A stretch of 64,000 nt of DNA from Bigelowiella natans CCMP2755. Taxonomy: Eukaryota; Cercozoa; Chlorarachniophyceae. Under the pieces are notes generated by a model that was given only the letters and a program-made list of their open reading frames with translations, did no database searches and was not told the DNA's origin. Of this stretch, positions 1-14,504 are shown piece by piece. The position numbers were made by a program, and so were the translations under genes. The stretch lies in the NCBI GenBank assembly GCA_000320545.1, contig ADNK01002290.1, positions 124,001 to 188,000 of the forward strand, in the 5' to 3' direction. The first letter of the stretch is position 1; the number at the start of each line of letters is the position of its first letter.

Positions 1-711
1 GAAGAGGCCAAGCGTCGCAGCGAGGAGGATGGTTGGTGTCCTCCTGCATCTTTTCTGCTGCAGCTGCTGTGGCTCTTGTTCAAGTCTCCACCACTTGTAA
101 CGCTGTAGTACCTCGTCGCCACTCCAAGTGCAGCAATTAACCATATCCACACGCTCCTTCTCCTCCTCCTCCTCCCCCTCTCAACCATACTCATCAGACT
201 GATCTCACTCCAGCACCATGAATGCCTGATGATCCATTGTCATAATCCGAAGAGCTCTCGGTGCAGGCACAATATTGGAATAAAATATGCGGAAAACATC
301 TATAATGTGTTTGGAAATAGGACGGGGTATTACTCGTTAGCTAGTTTTTAAAACCACTCCAGATGTTTTTTAGGAAGAATAATGCTGGAGGTTTGACCTA
401 GAAACTATCATAATTGGTGGAGTTGTTGTGGTTATTGTAGTCATTGTTGTAGTTGATACATTGCAGCATGATTTGCCACAGGCGTGCGAGTCGCACCACT
501 CATAGATCTGTCCTTTTCTCCTTACGAGCAAACCAGGGCAAATATCGAATAAAATTACAATAAATCCCCTGTATTCCATAAAAAACTGGGGATCCCAGGG
601 ATTTGTACCGGGACTGGGCACCTGCATACCCTTAGCACACCGCTGTATCAAACGACAACCCCCCCGACGTGATAGATAGTAGACTCCAGATGAGAATCTT
701 AGAAGTGACAT
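1..711 (-). CDS. Possible 5' part of an unidentified gene running off the left edge
   Basis: A candidate first exon runs from an ATG at 711 down to about 453, where a GTATCA donor follows a Cys-rich stretch (HACGKSCCN). The peptide has ordinary composition, with motifs such as PGTNPWDP and a hydrophobic GFIVILFDICPGLLV segment. Below it a (GTT)-rich stretch looks intronic. A further exon-like minus-strand frame at about 1-125, preceded by an AG acceptor, reads GDEVLQRYKWWRLEQ and continues past the window edge. I recognise no family. The main support is context: the ATG is about 100 bp head-to-head with the well-supported plus gene at 814, the same spacing as the pair at 14.4 kb, and a minus gene is what the strand alternation predicts. 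It could still be a chance frame. Confidence 0.3.
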
Positions 712-813
712 AATCAGCTACAAAAGGCGTTCATGTCAAATAGATGTACATCAGCATATCAGTGCTGAGCTACAAAAAGTAGTTGTCTTCTTCTGTCTCC
801 TTCCTTCCTTCCC
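712..813. promoter_or_regulatory. Short divergent intergenic spacer, putative bidirectional promoter
   Basis: Only about 100 bp separate the candidate minus start at 711 from the ATG at 814, so any promoters here must overlap. No TATA box stands out. A pyrimidine-rich run (about 787-813) precedes the 814 ATG. The call rests on gene arrangement alone. Confidence 0.3.
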
Positions 814-1854
814 ATGGCCAACAAATCACAGCAGCAGGAGCGACGGCAGCAGAAAAATCGATGGCGCATTCTCGGTTTCGACCCTGTAGCAGCATCGCTC
901 ATCAGCATCTTCACTCTGATAAATTTAAGTAGAGTCAGTATTCTCCTAGATGCAACTGTACTAAGTGCAGGCTGGGTGGCATTCATTTTAATCATGGCAG
1001 GGATTCATAGCATCATTGCATTAGGTAGGTGCTGCTGCTGCTGCTACTCATTCGTTCGTCGATTTTCAATACTTCCCTTGTTGATAACTTCGTCCTTACT
1101 TGCCTGCTTTATTATATACGTAAACCTATAGTTGTGTTAGTTGCCTTTAAGTGGATCACACATTCTGGTGGTTCTTCAGATCCAGAATTCTTTGTAAGAA
1201 TATGAATGAACCTCCACCTGTCTAGTTGGAACTTAAGTAAATTTATATCCCATTGCATACTTGAAATTATTATGCTAAGTTGCGATCGTTTGGTTGTAGA
1301 GATTAAATTTTTGTGAGAAGAGCAGCACGTTACTAATACTGCCACGCGCGATTGTTGCTTGGACAAATCAGTTCTTCGCAGTTTGTCGTCTGTCTCTACC
1401 AGTGTGCGTCCTACTTAATAATATAATCACGCTGCTACTGTTCCTTATTCAACTCAAATTGTTTTTGTTGTTCAATTGCCAACATCACCACCACCAATAA
1501 CCTTGTTGTGGCTGCCATTGTTGCATCCGCTCCACTCCCCTTGCTTCTTTCTCTCCTTCCTGTTATCACCTGCCGTAGGACGTATTCATCTGGATGCTCA
1601 CTAAAGTATTTATAGTTCTTCCTTTTCTCGCTCTGGTGAGTAGTAAGAAAGAGTGATGATGGACAACAAAACGATGATCAACAATGGATGTTAATTGTCA
1701 TGATCATTCTCTCTTCCTCCTTTATTCCTTAATATTGCAAAAGGGTGCAGAATTGGTTATCAGCTACGTGGCTGGTGGCTTCTCGCCTTTCTGGAGCGCA
1801 TGGAACTTCTTCCAAAGCAATATTCCTAACAATTGGATTATATTGATAAAGGTG

Positions 1855-1898
<44 letters not shown>

Positions 1899-2027
1899 AC
1901 TCTATCCACATAGTTTAGTGAGAAGCTGAGAAGAAGATGTGCTGCTACTGACATTAGGTTCTTGGAACTCTTTTCATTCTTCTCATCTCAAGATCAGGTG
2001 CCCAAAATTATAAAAGTGTTACATGTA

Positions 2028-2069
<42 letters not shown>

Positions 2070-3021
2070 CATATGCGATGGTGCACACGTGTAATTGCAT
2101 GCGTTTATTATTTCAATAATAATAGAATGTTCATACTCAAATACGCAGCAGCAATAATTATCTGTTTAAAATTCATGTTGGTATTTGTTCAAATGAATGG
2201 ACAGTTTTCTATGTTATGCGAACACACCATATGCACTGCAAAAAGTACTAGATGTACGAATATACACCTATCTACTGAAATAGTAAAAAAGTAACTTCAT
2301 TTGCGTAACTACTATCTCAGAAAAGCACGATCCTCTCAAAGCGGGAATAAAGTTAACAATAGCGACCATAATGCAGAAATTTAAATCTATTTTCATATCA
2401 TGGGCCAAGCTGGGAGAAAACTCTCCAAAATGCGCCAAATTTCCGGAGAATCGCCAGATCATTGTTGGAGACACTAAAAGAGTACTCGAGAATTTTCTTT
2501 CGAGCAACAGTCCTCAAGCAATTCTTTCAATAAGCGCGACAAACCTACGAAGACCCCGACGTATGAGTTTGTTTGCGTTAAAACCTAGTCCGTATTTAAA
2601 AATTTACGTGTCGTCATGCTCTAATACTATCTCGACCATTGCATCACAAGCGTGGAAACTAGTGACGACGACAGAAGTAATAAAATCATCTTCCAATCCA
2701 AAATGGTGCCTTCTTCATGTAAATCTGAACGATCTATGTCGTGGTAATCGATCAAATCCACTACTTTTTAAGTGTTTCCATACAAATAATTGCAAGACTC
2801 AGAGCAAAACTAATAACGATTTTTTGTTGGGTGAGTTTCGAACATCCATTGATGAACTGGAGAGTTTGCAGCCCGAAGCGGTGTTTAAACTTGTGAAATT
2901 GAAAGACTACAACCTCAATGCGAAGAGAAAGGATCGTGGTGCTGTGAAAATTGTCCTGGAAATTTACAAGGAAGAGGATGACGCTAACTCACCACCATTT
3001 GAAAACAAAAACGTAACTTAG
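814..3021 (+). CDS. Four-TM membrane protein with C-terminal copine-like C2 domain
   Basis: Six exons join in phase to a 392-residue protein: 814-1024, 1132-1193, 1579-1635, 1744-1851, 1958-1997 and 2321-3021, all with GT-AG borders. The N-terminal half holds about four hydrophobic segments (around residues 24-45, 53-77, 95-135 and 140-162). The C-terminal half is a C2 domain closest to the second C2 of copines: TEVIKSSSNPKW, LCRGNRSNPLLFKC, DFLLGEFRTSIDEL, then a basic strand and a closing VKIVLEI. Known copines are soluble, with two C2 domains plus a vWA domain; here there is no vWA domain and a membrane anchor replaces the first C2. The calcium-binding loops lack the usual aspartates (KPSPYLKIY where copines have a KSDPF-type loop), so calcium-independent binding is likely. 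The role may be membrane tethering or lipid handling, which is inference. Confidence 0.75.
1857..2067. repeat. (CT)n and (TA)n microsatellites in introns 4 and 5 of the TM-C2 gene
   Basis: A CT run at about 1857-1894 begins within a few bases of the 5' splice site of intron 4. A TA run at about 2032-2067 lies inside intron 5. Both are intronic, and the flanking exons join in phase without them. Confidence 0.9.
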
Positions 3022-3663
3022 CTTAATTCACTATGAATACACGTGCGTCAAGTTGCTTTTATTGGGCGCATTAAGATTATATTAGCGGAACTGATTAATG
3101 GACTTCGTTGCATGAGTTTGTCTATGTAAGACGGATGTAATTAATCAATTAAATTTGTTCAATAGTTATCCTCATGTAGCTATGCAAAGCAGCTGCCAAT
3201 GTGTCTCCAGAGATGTACGTATGTGCCTCTATTTTTAAAGTACAGTCAGCTTATTAATATTCAGCAGTAACCATGGTCAATGCATGTAGAATAAGGAGGG
3301 CAGAACGACTGTGCGTTGCGCGTGCTGCCGCGCAGTTACCAGATATAGCCGCCGCGGCGCATGAAGCAGCAATACGATATATAAGATAGCAAACTATTAA
3401 TTTGCCTGCATTTCGTAGCTTGGTCACGTAGCAAACTGTTGACCAATCACAACGCTGAACAACATGCACATGCCAGTGCGGCAATACTTAATATATTAAG
3501 TCGTCTAACGTAATGCAGGCTATATTGCTGCTTGAAATCGTCTTGTTTCCTACTTGATGTATGTCATGTAGTTGGGTCTCGCTTACAGATTGGGCAAGAA
3601 GCGTTTCTTCTCAACCAGCCATCTATGCACCTGAGTAGTAGTATGATGATGCCAAAGGAAGAG

Positions 3664-3711
<48 letters not shown>

Positions 3712-3927
3712 ATTATCAACGACGATATGCATCAATCAACCACAAAGTAATAATCTCAGTGTTATCATTGTTATTATTATTATGGTTAGATGGTGGAGGA
3801 TACTCTTGATGGAATGTATGGAAGCACGGAAGTCGCCTGCATACTGAACCAGCCCTAATCTCGTCCATGCATATACAGCAGTTCTCCTAATAATACAACA
3901 CATTCGAATAATTTAAAGTATATTTCG

Positions 3928-3961
<34 letters not shown>

Positions 3962-4201
3962 TTTGTACTCCCTCCTCCTCCTCCCAGCTATTCCAGGAAT
4001 AACTATGATCTTTATTAAGACAACGGCAACGACGACGACAGTGATACAAAGTAAACTACTTACTTCTGGAGCTCCTTTCTTCACAACATTGGTTGGAAAT
4101 CTGTCGATCGTATTTTGATCTAACTTTTGTCCTGCGCTGCCTGTTGGTCTTCTTCTTGTTGTTGTTCCGGCTTGGTCTGTTCTCCTCCTTGGAGCAGCTG
4201 C

Positions 4202-4237
<36 letters not shown>

Positions 4238-4699
4238 CAGTAGGTAGCAGAGGGTTGTTAGGTTTAATCTATACGTTATACTAATATTCAAATCATTCAA
4301 CAATTCAATAAAATGCTGACGAATATGGTTTTCGATTCGGCTACATCGTACTAACTTGTTGTTCTTTTAAGTAGTAGTAGTAGTAGTAGAAGTAGTAGTA
4401 GTAGTGGTAGTATGCTGCTGGATGTCGGATATGCATTATATTATGTGTAATCAAAGCAGCAGCACATCTTGCTTGACGATTGAGCACGTTTGGACTAGTA
4501 CCTCTTCCATTTGTTCCCATTGCCATAGCAGCCATTCCGGTCATCAAAGCTGCCGCTGCAGAAGCTGCATTTTCCTAGGCAAGCAGTACTCACACTCACC
4601 ATTGATATATAGAAAACACATGGTGGGGACAAGGAGCATCTTATCCGGCAAACATAAGAGCTACTACTACCAGAACAATACTAAGATTCTCTACTACAT
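3022..4699. other. Convergent spacer and microsatellite-rich 3' region of the next gene
   Basis: No convincing gene. It contains a copy of a dispersed repeat (3128-3196), a GA run (3671-3708), a CAT run (3928-3961) and TAG runs (about 4207-4237 and 4375-4410). A possible minus-strand terminal exon of the VPP-G gene at about 4450-4550 reads LMTGMAAMAMGTNGRG, resembling the Gly/Ala/Met-rich tails of such proteins, but I cannot fix its borders or the stop codon. Long frames through the repeats translate to simple repeats and are not genes. Confidence 0.6.
3128..3196. repeat. Dispersed repeat A, copy 1
   Basis: This segment matches 24433-24505 closely over about 70 bp, including a shared AATTTGTTCAAT core and CATCCTCATGTAGCT-like downstream sequence (here TATCCTCATGTAGCT). 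Both copies lie in spacers between convergent genes, in the same orientation. No coding potential was seen. Confidence 0.7.
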
Positions 4700-8406
<3,707 letters not shown>

Positions 8407-8646
8407 CTGTAAATAGTTTCTTCTTCCTATGTGGTCCTCTTGGACAACTTGACGAAGAAGATAATCTTTTGCATATTGTAATCCGAGTAGGGGTGCTCGT
8501 ATTGGGTGGGAGAGTCTAATGGATTAAAGCTCTATTAGCATATATTTGTATGCTTTCATGCTTACATACACACATACCGTTTAATAGCTTTAAAAGAAGA
8601 TGCATGCATACTAGGAGCACAAATTTAATCGAGTATGCTTTGTTTG

Positions 8647-8682
<36 letters not shown>

Positions 8683-10053
8683 CCATCCCCGTCATTTATC
8701 ATCACCTCTTCATTACCTTACAGTGCTGTCTTTCCCTCGCCATTATAGATGAAAAAAGGTAACCTCTGCAAAGTAAAGAAAGCTTGTGAAGGAAAATGGA
8801 ATCTTTTAAGAAAAAGCTACTGGCCATTATGGTGTGTAAAGTGGTGGATAATACAAGTTTACACGTAGTAGATCATTGATATGTAATATAATAACATCAA
8901 AAAAGACCTGGGCCGTTCTTTCTCTTTCGCGCTGGACCACACTCTGTACTCATTCGCCATCTGTTCAAAGTTCGAAAGTAATAATGTGCTCAATGGTGCT
9001 CGATTGCTGATGGTGTTACAGAAATGATTACTTTGATGTAGAGACTCTGGCCAGATTTGAGGGGTGGAGGAGGGGGGGGATTTGTTCTTGATTTGCGATC
9101 TTTAGCATCGGAAGATGTCGGTTGAGTGTTACCCATGGCACTGACTTAAACTTTACGAAGCGCCGGATCTTCGGATAGACTGGCCCAATACCCTTCGAGT
9201 ACTTCTTGGAGCTTTCCGGTGTTGTACTCACTACGAAGAGCTGCTTTGGAAATTGTGTGCAAGCGAATGATAATATGTTTCACTTTGTTTGGTTGTTTGG
9301 AGGTCGATCGACTCCAACTGGGTTCTTTTTCTTCTTCTACTTTGGGTTCCGTTGGTGGGGCGGGCCCTTGATGATACTGTTGTTTATGTTGTCTCAGTTA
9401 TCCATATATATGTCAATTTTTTTAGGGGATATTTACCAGATATCAGGTTACTAGATTTCATTGTCACAACGTAAAAGCCTAGAAATCCATGAAATTTATT
9501 CATGAATTTCTGACTTTCGCAATGTCCCATGAGACAACATCCACTATGAAAATCACTTCGGTGAAAAAACATAGCTGAGAAGTCCAAGAAGTCAACGCGA
9601 ACAGAATGACTAACTAGGGTAGTCAAGGATACGACTGATTTATCAGACTTAGACACTGTAGTCCTTTATTTTGGTGCACGTATAATTTTTACCCCAGAAA
9701 CATCCTCAAATTATGTGCTTCCTTCTAAAAAATCCCCGGCCCTTATTGAAGTCAGGAATTCTGCCGATATTCGCCTTTTCATACATTATTCCTTTGTCGC
9801 ACAAGATAAATATAGAGCCTTCTAATTTTTACACGATGCTGTGCAGTGTGATGTCGTACGATGACAATTTTTTGATCTATTTTGGATATGACTATGATTT
9901 TTGCATGACGTATAAGATAAATACTCGTATTAATGATGATTATTCTGTCTAGATGTATGCAATTAGCTCTGAAAAGGATACATCCGCAAAGACCGTGTGG
10001 GGGGAGGCCAAGTCCCATTCCACACAAAATTAAAAATCAAGATCTCGAGAACG
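8407..10053. other. Divergent spacer between VPP-G gene and eIF4E gene
   Basis: This stretch should hold the missing 5' exon(s) of the VPP-G gene and the eIF4E promoter. It contains a CAT run (8650-8682) and one copy of dispersed repeat B (9536-9620). A minus frame at 9028-9231 (PVYPKIRRFVKFK, IANQEQIPPLL) has ordinary composition and could be a 5' exon, but no matching splice sites were found. I see nothing else. Confidence 0.5.
9536..9620. repeat. Dispersed repeat B, copy 1
   Basis: Matches 42796-42882 with small indels: a shared ATGAAAATCACTTCGGTG core, then an AAGTC-rich stretch, GCGAACAGAAT and a short ACTAACTA run. Both copies are in spacers between divergent genes. No coding frame is evident. 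Confidence 0.75.
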
Positions 10054-10531
10054 ATGACTTCCAATGAAAAATCGCAACAAGATGCTGGGGTAAAGTAGAT
10101 GTAGATGGAAGATGCTCTATGCTTTGTTGCGCGAGGTTGCTCAGGAACAGAGAACTCAAATTGTGCATGTTTTATGTTACTAGGATAAAGAGCATCCCCT
10201 AAACTCCAAATGGATCCTGTACTTTCACTCAATGGAGGACACCAAGAATTGGGATTTAGATAGTTATGCGAAGGTCTGCCATGAACAAAACTTTTCTAAG
10301 CACGCTGTGATGCAATTAGCCGTGATGGCCTTCATATCATACTTGAAACATCGAAGCGTGATTTTGGCAGTGCGCATCCATGCAAATCATTATCACTAAC
10401 ATTTCAGGTATATGAAATCTCAACGGTGGAGACTTTCTGGCGCGTTTTTAACAGCATTAAAAGTGACGTTACTAAAGGACATTGGTGGGAAACGCAGACG
10501 CTTTCAAAACACAATTAATCAAGAAAAATAG

Positions 10532-10580
<49 letters not shown>

Positions 10581-10666
10581 GTATATTAAGAGAGAGAGAG
10601 AGAGAGAGAGAGGCTTTCAAAACACAACTAATCAAGAAAAATAGAGGGATATATGTGTATATATAT

Positions 10667-10728
<62 letters not shown>

Positions 10729-10736
10729 TTATGTTA

Positions 10737-10786
<50 letters not shown>

Positions 10787-11433
10787 GGGGTTGTTGGGGG
10801 TTGGAGGGAGGGGGCAATACAAAATCACAAATGTGGAGGAGGAAAGCAACATCTTACTCTCTGGATATATCAGGTTCTTGATGCGTGAGAACATTAAGCC
10901 TATGTGGGAAACTCGCGAAAACGAACACGGCGGGGCTTGGGTGGTATGAAAGATGACAATTTACAGTTTCGATATTTCTATCCGTAATTGCTTTTTCATT
11001 TCAGTTCGACGTCAAGGTAGGCAACGCTGAGAACGCATTCCTAGAAGCCTCGATGGCTGTAGTAGGGGAGGTAGATATTAAATTTCTGTAAAGAATCAAA
11101 ATAGTTTTCAAGTAAGAATTATCTACAGAAAATTTTGGCCGAACCCAAAGAATCCTGCTCTGAAGTTACTGGACTATCCATGACTATGCAAAAAGCAGGA
11201 ACAAGCAGAATTAAGATTTGGGTAAGTATCAAGCTGCTTTTCGCTAGTCAAGTGTGATCTCACTGTTGTATGTCACATAGAATCGGGATAAGAGCAAGAA
11301 TGATAAAAACAAACTCAACAAGGACATACCTCATCTGACAAAAGATGGAACCGAATGCTACTACAAGGCGCACAAAGGGGGGAAGAACTACAAAAAAGGG
11401 AGAGCAGGTGGACGGTCAGGTGGAAGAAGATAG
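10054..11433 (+). CDS. eIF4E: Eukaryotic translation initiation factor 4E (cap-binding protein)
   Basis: Seven exons join in phase to 194 residues: 10054-10089, 10184-10273, 10408-10484, 10874-10943, 11005-11070, 11129-11221 and 11281-11433. The order of eIF4E motifs is intact: HPLNSKWILYFHS, KNWDLDSY, VYEISTVETFWRVFNSIK, ENIKPMWETRENEHGGAW, AFLEASMAVVGE and TSRIKIW. eIF4E stacks the mRNA 5' cap between two tryptophans. The equivalents of human Trp56 (KNWD), Trp102-Glu103 (PMWE) and Trp166 (KIW) are all present, as is the dorsal Trp used by eIF4G/4E-BP (ETFW). The N-terminus is very short, and the C-terminus replaces the usual fold end with a basic Gly/Lys/Arg tail (KGGKNYKKG, GGRSGGRR), so it is somewhat divergent. 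It is convergent with the TPT gene. Alternative: a class II/4EHP-like paralogue. Confidence 0.9.
10485..10873. repeat. Duplicated microsatellite block inside eIF4E intron 3
   Basis: A 40-bp segment (10501-10540) recurs at about 10614-10653 with one difference near its start. Each copy is followed by a TA run and then a GA run; the second copy has an added CA run. Runs are at about 10534-10575 (TA), 10589-10612 (GA), 10670-10697 (CA), 10698-10724 (TA) and 10738-10783 (GA). This is a local duplication that has since expanded independently. Confidence 0.85.
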
Positions 11434-12006
11434 AACTTAAGAAATGTACGCACTCCCTTCAAGCACATATTATCGCCCTCGCTCAATTTCGCAGAGAGAA
11501 AAGAAGCCAATTTACAATGCTAGCCACATGTAGACTGTGACGTCATCCATGCCTTTGAATGGTGCAGTACATCTAGACATGCACGTGCATGCGCACCATG
11601 GATAGATGAGCGTAGCGTATAGGCGTCTACGCATCACTACTAGACTAGATCACAGCAATGCTGTGTTGTTAGAGTGGTGTCTATGCCTAGATGCGGCTAA
11701 TATACTAATGCCTGTACGTATTGACTAGTGCTAGAGTGTGCTGATCTAATGATATGCTGGCGTGCGTATGTCTACTATGCATATGTGCTTAGCTAGCTAG
11801 ATGCACGTAGATGTCATACATAGGTCACACATTATGCCTAGCTAGCTAGCGTTGTGCATGGCGGAATGCTTGGCATGTTGAGTGTGCTAGCGCTAGCATC
11901 TGCATGATGAATCAAAGCGATCCAGGTCGCATAAATATACAAATAGTATAAGTACTCAATGACCTACCTATAATCATTGTAACTTTCTTCTTTTCCCTTT
12001 TCGGCT
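11434..12006. other. Convergent spacer rich in CTAG/GCTAGC words
   Basis: No gene. From about 11530 to 11910 the sequence is dense in CTAG, GCTAGC, TGCATG and GTACGT-like palindromic words (AGCTAGCTAG at 11801 and again near 11840). This texture recurs in most other tail-to-tail spacers of the window and is absent from the genes. It may contain both 3' ends. Confidence 0.7.
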
Positions 12007-14369
12007 TTATCTGGGTGATGCAGACAGCAGCGGTCTCTTGTCAGAATCTTCCGCGCGAACGTTTTTCTCGAGTCTTGATTCCGAATTAACCGGGTCCTGC
12101 TCAACCATTACAGTCTTCATTTTTTTGAACTTCGTTCCATTTGGCGTAAGTGCTTCTCGACAGAGGATTTTTTCTCTTAAAGCCGCAACTGAGTACATCC
12201 CAAAACCAAAAATCGTGAGGATGACACCAAATCCCATTAACGTTGGAACCACAGTTCTGAAAATGATGATGGAGAGCCCTATCGTCATAGCCTTAATAAT
12301 AATATCGCACACAACTTTTGTTAAAGGAGTGTTAAACTTCAACACTAATTTCACTAGGTAAGCTCGTAGTCCACCGAAGAGACCTGAGATGATGAACATA
12401 ATGAAGAAAATCCAATATTTTCTTCGATGAATATTTTCTACACACAATTTACCGTTACTAAGCACTATGATCCAAGGAAAAGGGGCGGCCAAGTAATCCC
12501 AGTTCATCAAACCCTGAGTCTCACCCTTGATGTGAGCCCAAGGAACGAGCATCACCAGCATTACTGCGTCTAACCAGAATAAGAACGATACGATTCCCAT
12601 CTCGTTCTGTTATCATTCAACAATGGTCGACATCGATCTCATGTTGCAGAGAAAACATTTCACTACCTTCATCTTTACAAGATATTCGTGAGTTGTGATG
12701 GCTTTCAATGACCCACTAAAAATGGCTACCACCATGATTAGAATGCCTATTGGTGATGACTGATTCTCTCCTGAAATGACGGGAACGATTGCTTAGAATT
12801 TTTTTCCAGAGGAATAGATAATTTTACCTGAAGCCAGTGTTGTAATAGCTGACCCCGCCAACAACGGGATAAATGGTAAATACACGTAATAGGCACGTAT
12901 CTGGTTAATAATGTGGATGATCAACCATATATGGATCCGCTCCCGCTATATAGTTCACTCAACTATACCTTTTTGTAAAGAACAAGCTCAAAAAATATCA
13001 CTGCAGCGGGGGTTGCAGCATTCAGAGCCTGTTGCACAGATACCGATAGGTAATCCAGTCCTATCCAATTCAAAGTAATGATTAGGCACTACTGAATCAT
13101 CCCCGTTTTAACCTTTAGTTTTTAACCCATATTCATGCATGCCAAATCTATGCAGGTTAAAATAGCCACTGTCATGAAAGATCCATAGGATTGTCGAGGA
13201 ACTGGTCTCAATGGCGACCCTTAAGTAAAATCATGCATTATTTCATGAATGAAATATATATGTAATTTGAGCGACTACCGCATAGGAAGAAAGGGACGAG
13301 GGCAACCATAGTTACCACACAACTTATCTATTGAGTACAAAATGAGTAAATGATAACATGTAAACCGTATCGTAAAGATAATGACTGCATTACCGCACAT
13401 GCCATGATCGGGAAGTGAAAATCAAGCCCGGAAAACATTGCCTTCGTCCATATTGTTTTCGTTACTGCAACAATAACCTGACCAAAGATGCTATCAGACT
13501 GAAAATATCATGAATATTTTTTCGGAGACTACCAATCCAAGAACAGAAAGTACAGCTATGATTGTATTCGAGGACCACGATGCACAGTTCCTGCGGTTGA
13601 GTTCAAATAGTCAAAAAAAATCCTCCTCCTCAAAGAACAAATCCATTCTACCACAGCTTCAAATTAGGTTCACTCTGAAGAGAAACTGCCTTCCCAGCTG
13701 TTAGATCCGTCATACTTAAAAAGTATAATTCAATCTTCCAAGGTAGGGCACCGCCCTCACAAAACAGGGGGTGGAAGGAGAGGGAACCAGATTTAGAGAG
13801 CCTAACCTCCCTTAAGACATGGCGGCTCATAGGACATTGTAAATCACTTCTTGGTTACTAAATGCTAAAATACGATGTATAATGTACTTACGACATATGC
13901 ATATACAGCTTTTAATCGTAATTTAGCTACCCGTTAAACATTTACCGCCGCTTCTACGAACTGAAATAAGGTGATCATTTTTGAAATAAATTCCCTATTT
14001 ATCTGAGCAGATTCGAAAGGAAGGCATAACAGACATGTAGTAAGAAATACTGACGGAGCTTTCCATTTTATTATTCCCGAGAGTCTCCTCCCATCTCCTG
14101 TACAGAAAGGCGGAAATCACAATGCTACTACCGGGTACCAAAAATTAATTTTCGGAGAATTGCCTATGCAACGGTGGAAATTTTTATCTATTGCTATAGA
14201 GACTGCGACAATGATATATAGAAGTCTCGCTCACATAACTAAGGGCAATCTCGTGCGTGGTATTTGGCTTGGATTCTGGCATTTCACACAATGGGGGCCC
14301 ATAGGGCCGAGGGGGATAATCGGAAGGTGAATCTAATCTCATGAATTCTGTGGACATTGTATGCTTCAT
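12007..14369 (-). CDS. TPT/SLC35-family drug/metabolite transporter
   Basis: About eleven exons. The best supported are 12007-12606, 12667-12770, 12828-12900 and 12969 to about 13088, all in phase: NWIGLDYLSVSVQQALNAAT, then AVIFFELVLYKK, YVYLPFIPLLAGSAITTLAS, SGSLKAITTHEYLVKMK, then VSFLFWLDAVMLVMLVPW and FRTVVPTLMGFGVILTIFGF. This order matches the triose-phosphate/nucleotide-sugar translocator domain (ten TM helices, with N-x-SLxYxSVSxxQ and GVxLA-type motifs). Upstream exons supply TM1-TM3 (VIVAVTKTIWTKAMF near 13470, VVTMVALVPFFLC near 13310, SYGSFMTVAILTC near 13170). A 5' part begins at the ATG at 14369 with a Pro-rich cytosolic N-terminus (PSDYPPRPYGPP). One junction near 13090-13110 does not close in phase in my model. 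The substrate cannot be named. The C-terminal tail is polar, without an obvious ER-retrieval signal. Confidence 0.7.
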
Positions 14370-14504
14370 GCGATTAAATTTTGAATTAACGCATTCAAGG
14401 AAAGTGTTTTATTTTCTGCGAGTGAAATTCTGCAATTCTGCAATGTTTCAACGTAATTTGTGTGAATATGTCAGCGCCAAAGCCGAAGGAGGAGAAAGGA
14501 TTTC
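14370..14504. promoter_or_regulatory. Very short divergent spacer between TPT and PPR genes
   Basis: At most about 135 bp lie between the transporter start and the PPR reading frame, so the promoter region is probably shared. An ATG at 14468 opens a short frame (MSAPKPKEEKGF) that is not in frame with the PPR protein. It could be a leader exon or the true start if a splice or a sequence error intervenes. Confidence 0.35.

Noticed and set aside
9206-9474. Plus-strand hydrophobic frame that looks like a membrane protein
   Set aside because: No ATG-initiated start in a sensible place, Phe-rich low-complexity core, and no splice partners.
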